Under the pieces are notes generated by a model, which did not search any database, was not told the origin of the DNA, and saw only the letters and a list, made by a program, of their open reading frames with translations. The translations under genes were made by a program, and so were the position numbers. This document shows positions 63,891 through 64,000 of a stretch of DNA of 64,000 bases, one piece after another (position 1 is the first letter of the stretch; the number at the start of each line of letters is the position of its first letter). This DNA comes from Carboxylicivirga sediminis (GTDB lineage: Bacteria > Bacteroidota > Bacteroidia > Bacteroidales > Marinilabiliaceae): the NCBI RefSeq assembly GCF_018156225.1, contig NZ_JAGTAR010000001.1, forward strand, positions 62,001 through 126,000. The letters run 5' to 3'.

Positions 63891-64000
63891 TTAATTCTTA
63901 TTGCTTAGATAATGTTCTATCTTCCCTTTGATATCATTAATTGGTGGTATTTGTGAGATAAACTCAATATTACCATCCATCACTATTGTAGGAAGATTTT
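63891..64000 (-). CDS. Thioredoxin-like protein, C-terminal part
   Basis: Only the last 36 codons are in the window. LPTIVMDGNIEFISQIPP holds the cis-Pro loop typical of thioredoxin folds (LPT). The active-site region would lie beyond the edge. It is the upstream member of the GTPase and activation-domain run. Confidence 0.65.
   Translation of the reverse strand, partial: NLPTIVMDGNIEFISQIPPINDIKGKIEHYLSNKN

Overview
The window reads as chromosome of a Bacteroidota bacterium, most likely a marine, fermentative member of Marinilabiliales or a close relative. The signs are SusC/SusD pairs, type IX secretion tails, an ECF sigma/FecR/TonB-receptor set, TAnnTTTG promoter -7 boxes, a CTnDOT-type integrase, an agar-type glycosidase set, and two genes typical of anaerobes: hydE and an ADP-forming acyl-CoA synthetase. 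The order-level placement is inference.

Layout: 1-3.7 kb holds the cut-off ADP-forming CoA ligase, hydE and an exported SGNH esterase. 3.8-32.6 kb is one large peptidoglycan-foraging locus in four transcription units. Unit 1 (minus, 15.7 to 3.8 kb) encodes an NlpC/P60 endopeptidase, L-Ala-D/L-Glu epimerase, D-lactate dehydrogenase-like flavoprotein, M23 peptidase, a C39-like protein lacking its catalytic Cys, then SusC and SusD. Unit 2 is a divergent pair: a transglutaminase-like lipoprotein and the exo-muramidase NamZ. Unit 3 (minus, 29.9 to 18.7 kb) encodes an amidase_3-like protein with an inserted golvesin-type domain, a tandem glycosyltransferase, a DUF4922 HIT-like enzyme, a tandem GNAT, a SpoIID-like protein without signal peptide, an AmpG-like permease and a DUF5009-type membrane protein. 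Unit 4 is murK-murQ, facing a FadR-type GntR regulator gene.

Reading these together: the surface and periplasmic enzymes would trim foreign peptidoglycan, SusCD would import fragments, AmpG and the DUF5009 protein would carry them inward, MurK and MurQ would turn MurNAc into GlcNAc-6-P plus D-lactate, and the flavoprotein would oxidise the D-lactate. Related sequences of about 20 bp (consensus near TTTGTAAGATGTAWTACAAA) occur at five promoter positions, including that of the GntR gene, and overlap -7 boxes. I infer that they are this regulator's operator. This is the most notable system in the window.

32.8-39.5 kb: trxB, then an ECF sigma factor, a possible 57-residue protein, FecR, a TonB receptor with an STN domain, and a DUF4249 lipoprotein. 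At 39.7 kb lies tRNA-Pro(GGG), directly followed by an integrase and a small mobile element (to about 44.8 kb) whose DnaC-like ATPase gene carries an in-frame TGA.

45-62 kb is an agar/galactan-type utilisation cluster without SusCD: sulfatase, GH3, FucP-like transporter, GH2, a beta-propeller glycosidase, an FG-GAP/UnbV/Ig protein, a beta-mannosidase-like GH2 and a GH16 agarase-like enzyme with a type IX tail. A box near TTWCACCCCCTAAT recurs upstream of six of these genes, always in the same orientation. The right edge holds a stand-alone methionine-synthase activation-domain protein, a COG0523 GTPase and the end of a thioredoxin-like gene, probably a corrinoid methyl-transfer unit.
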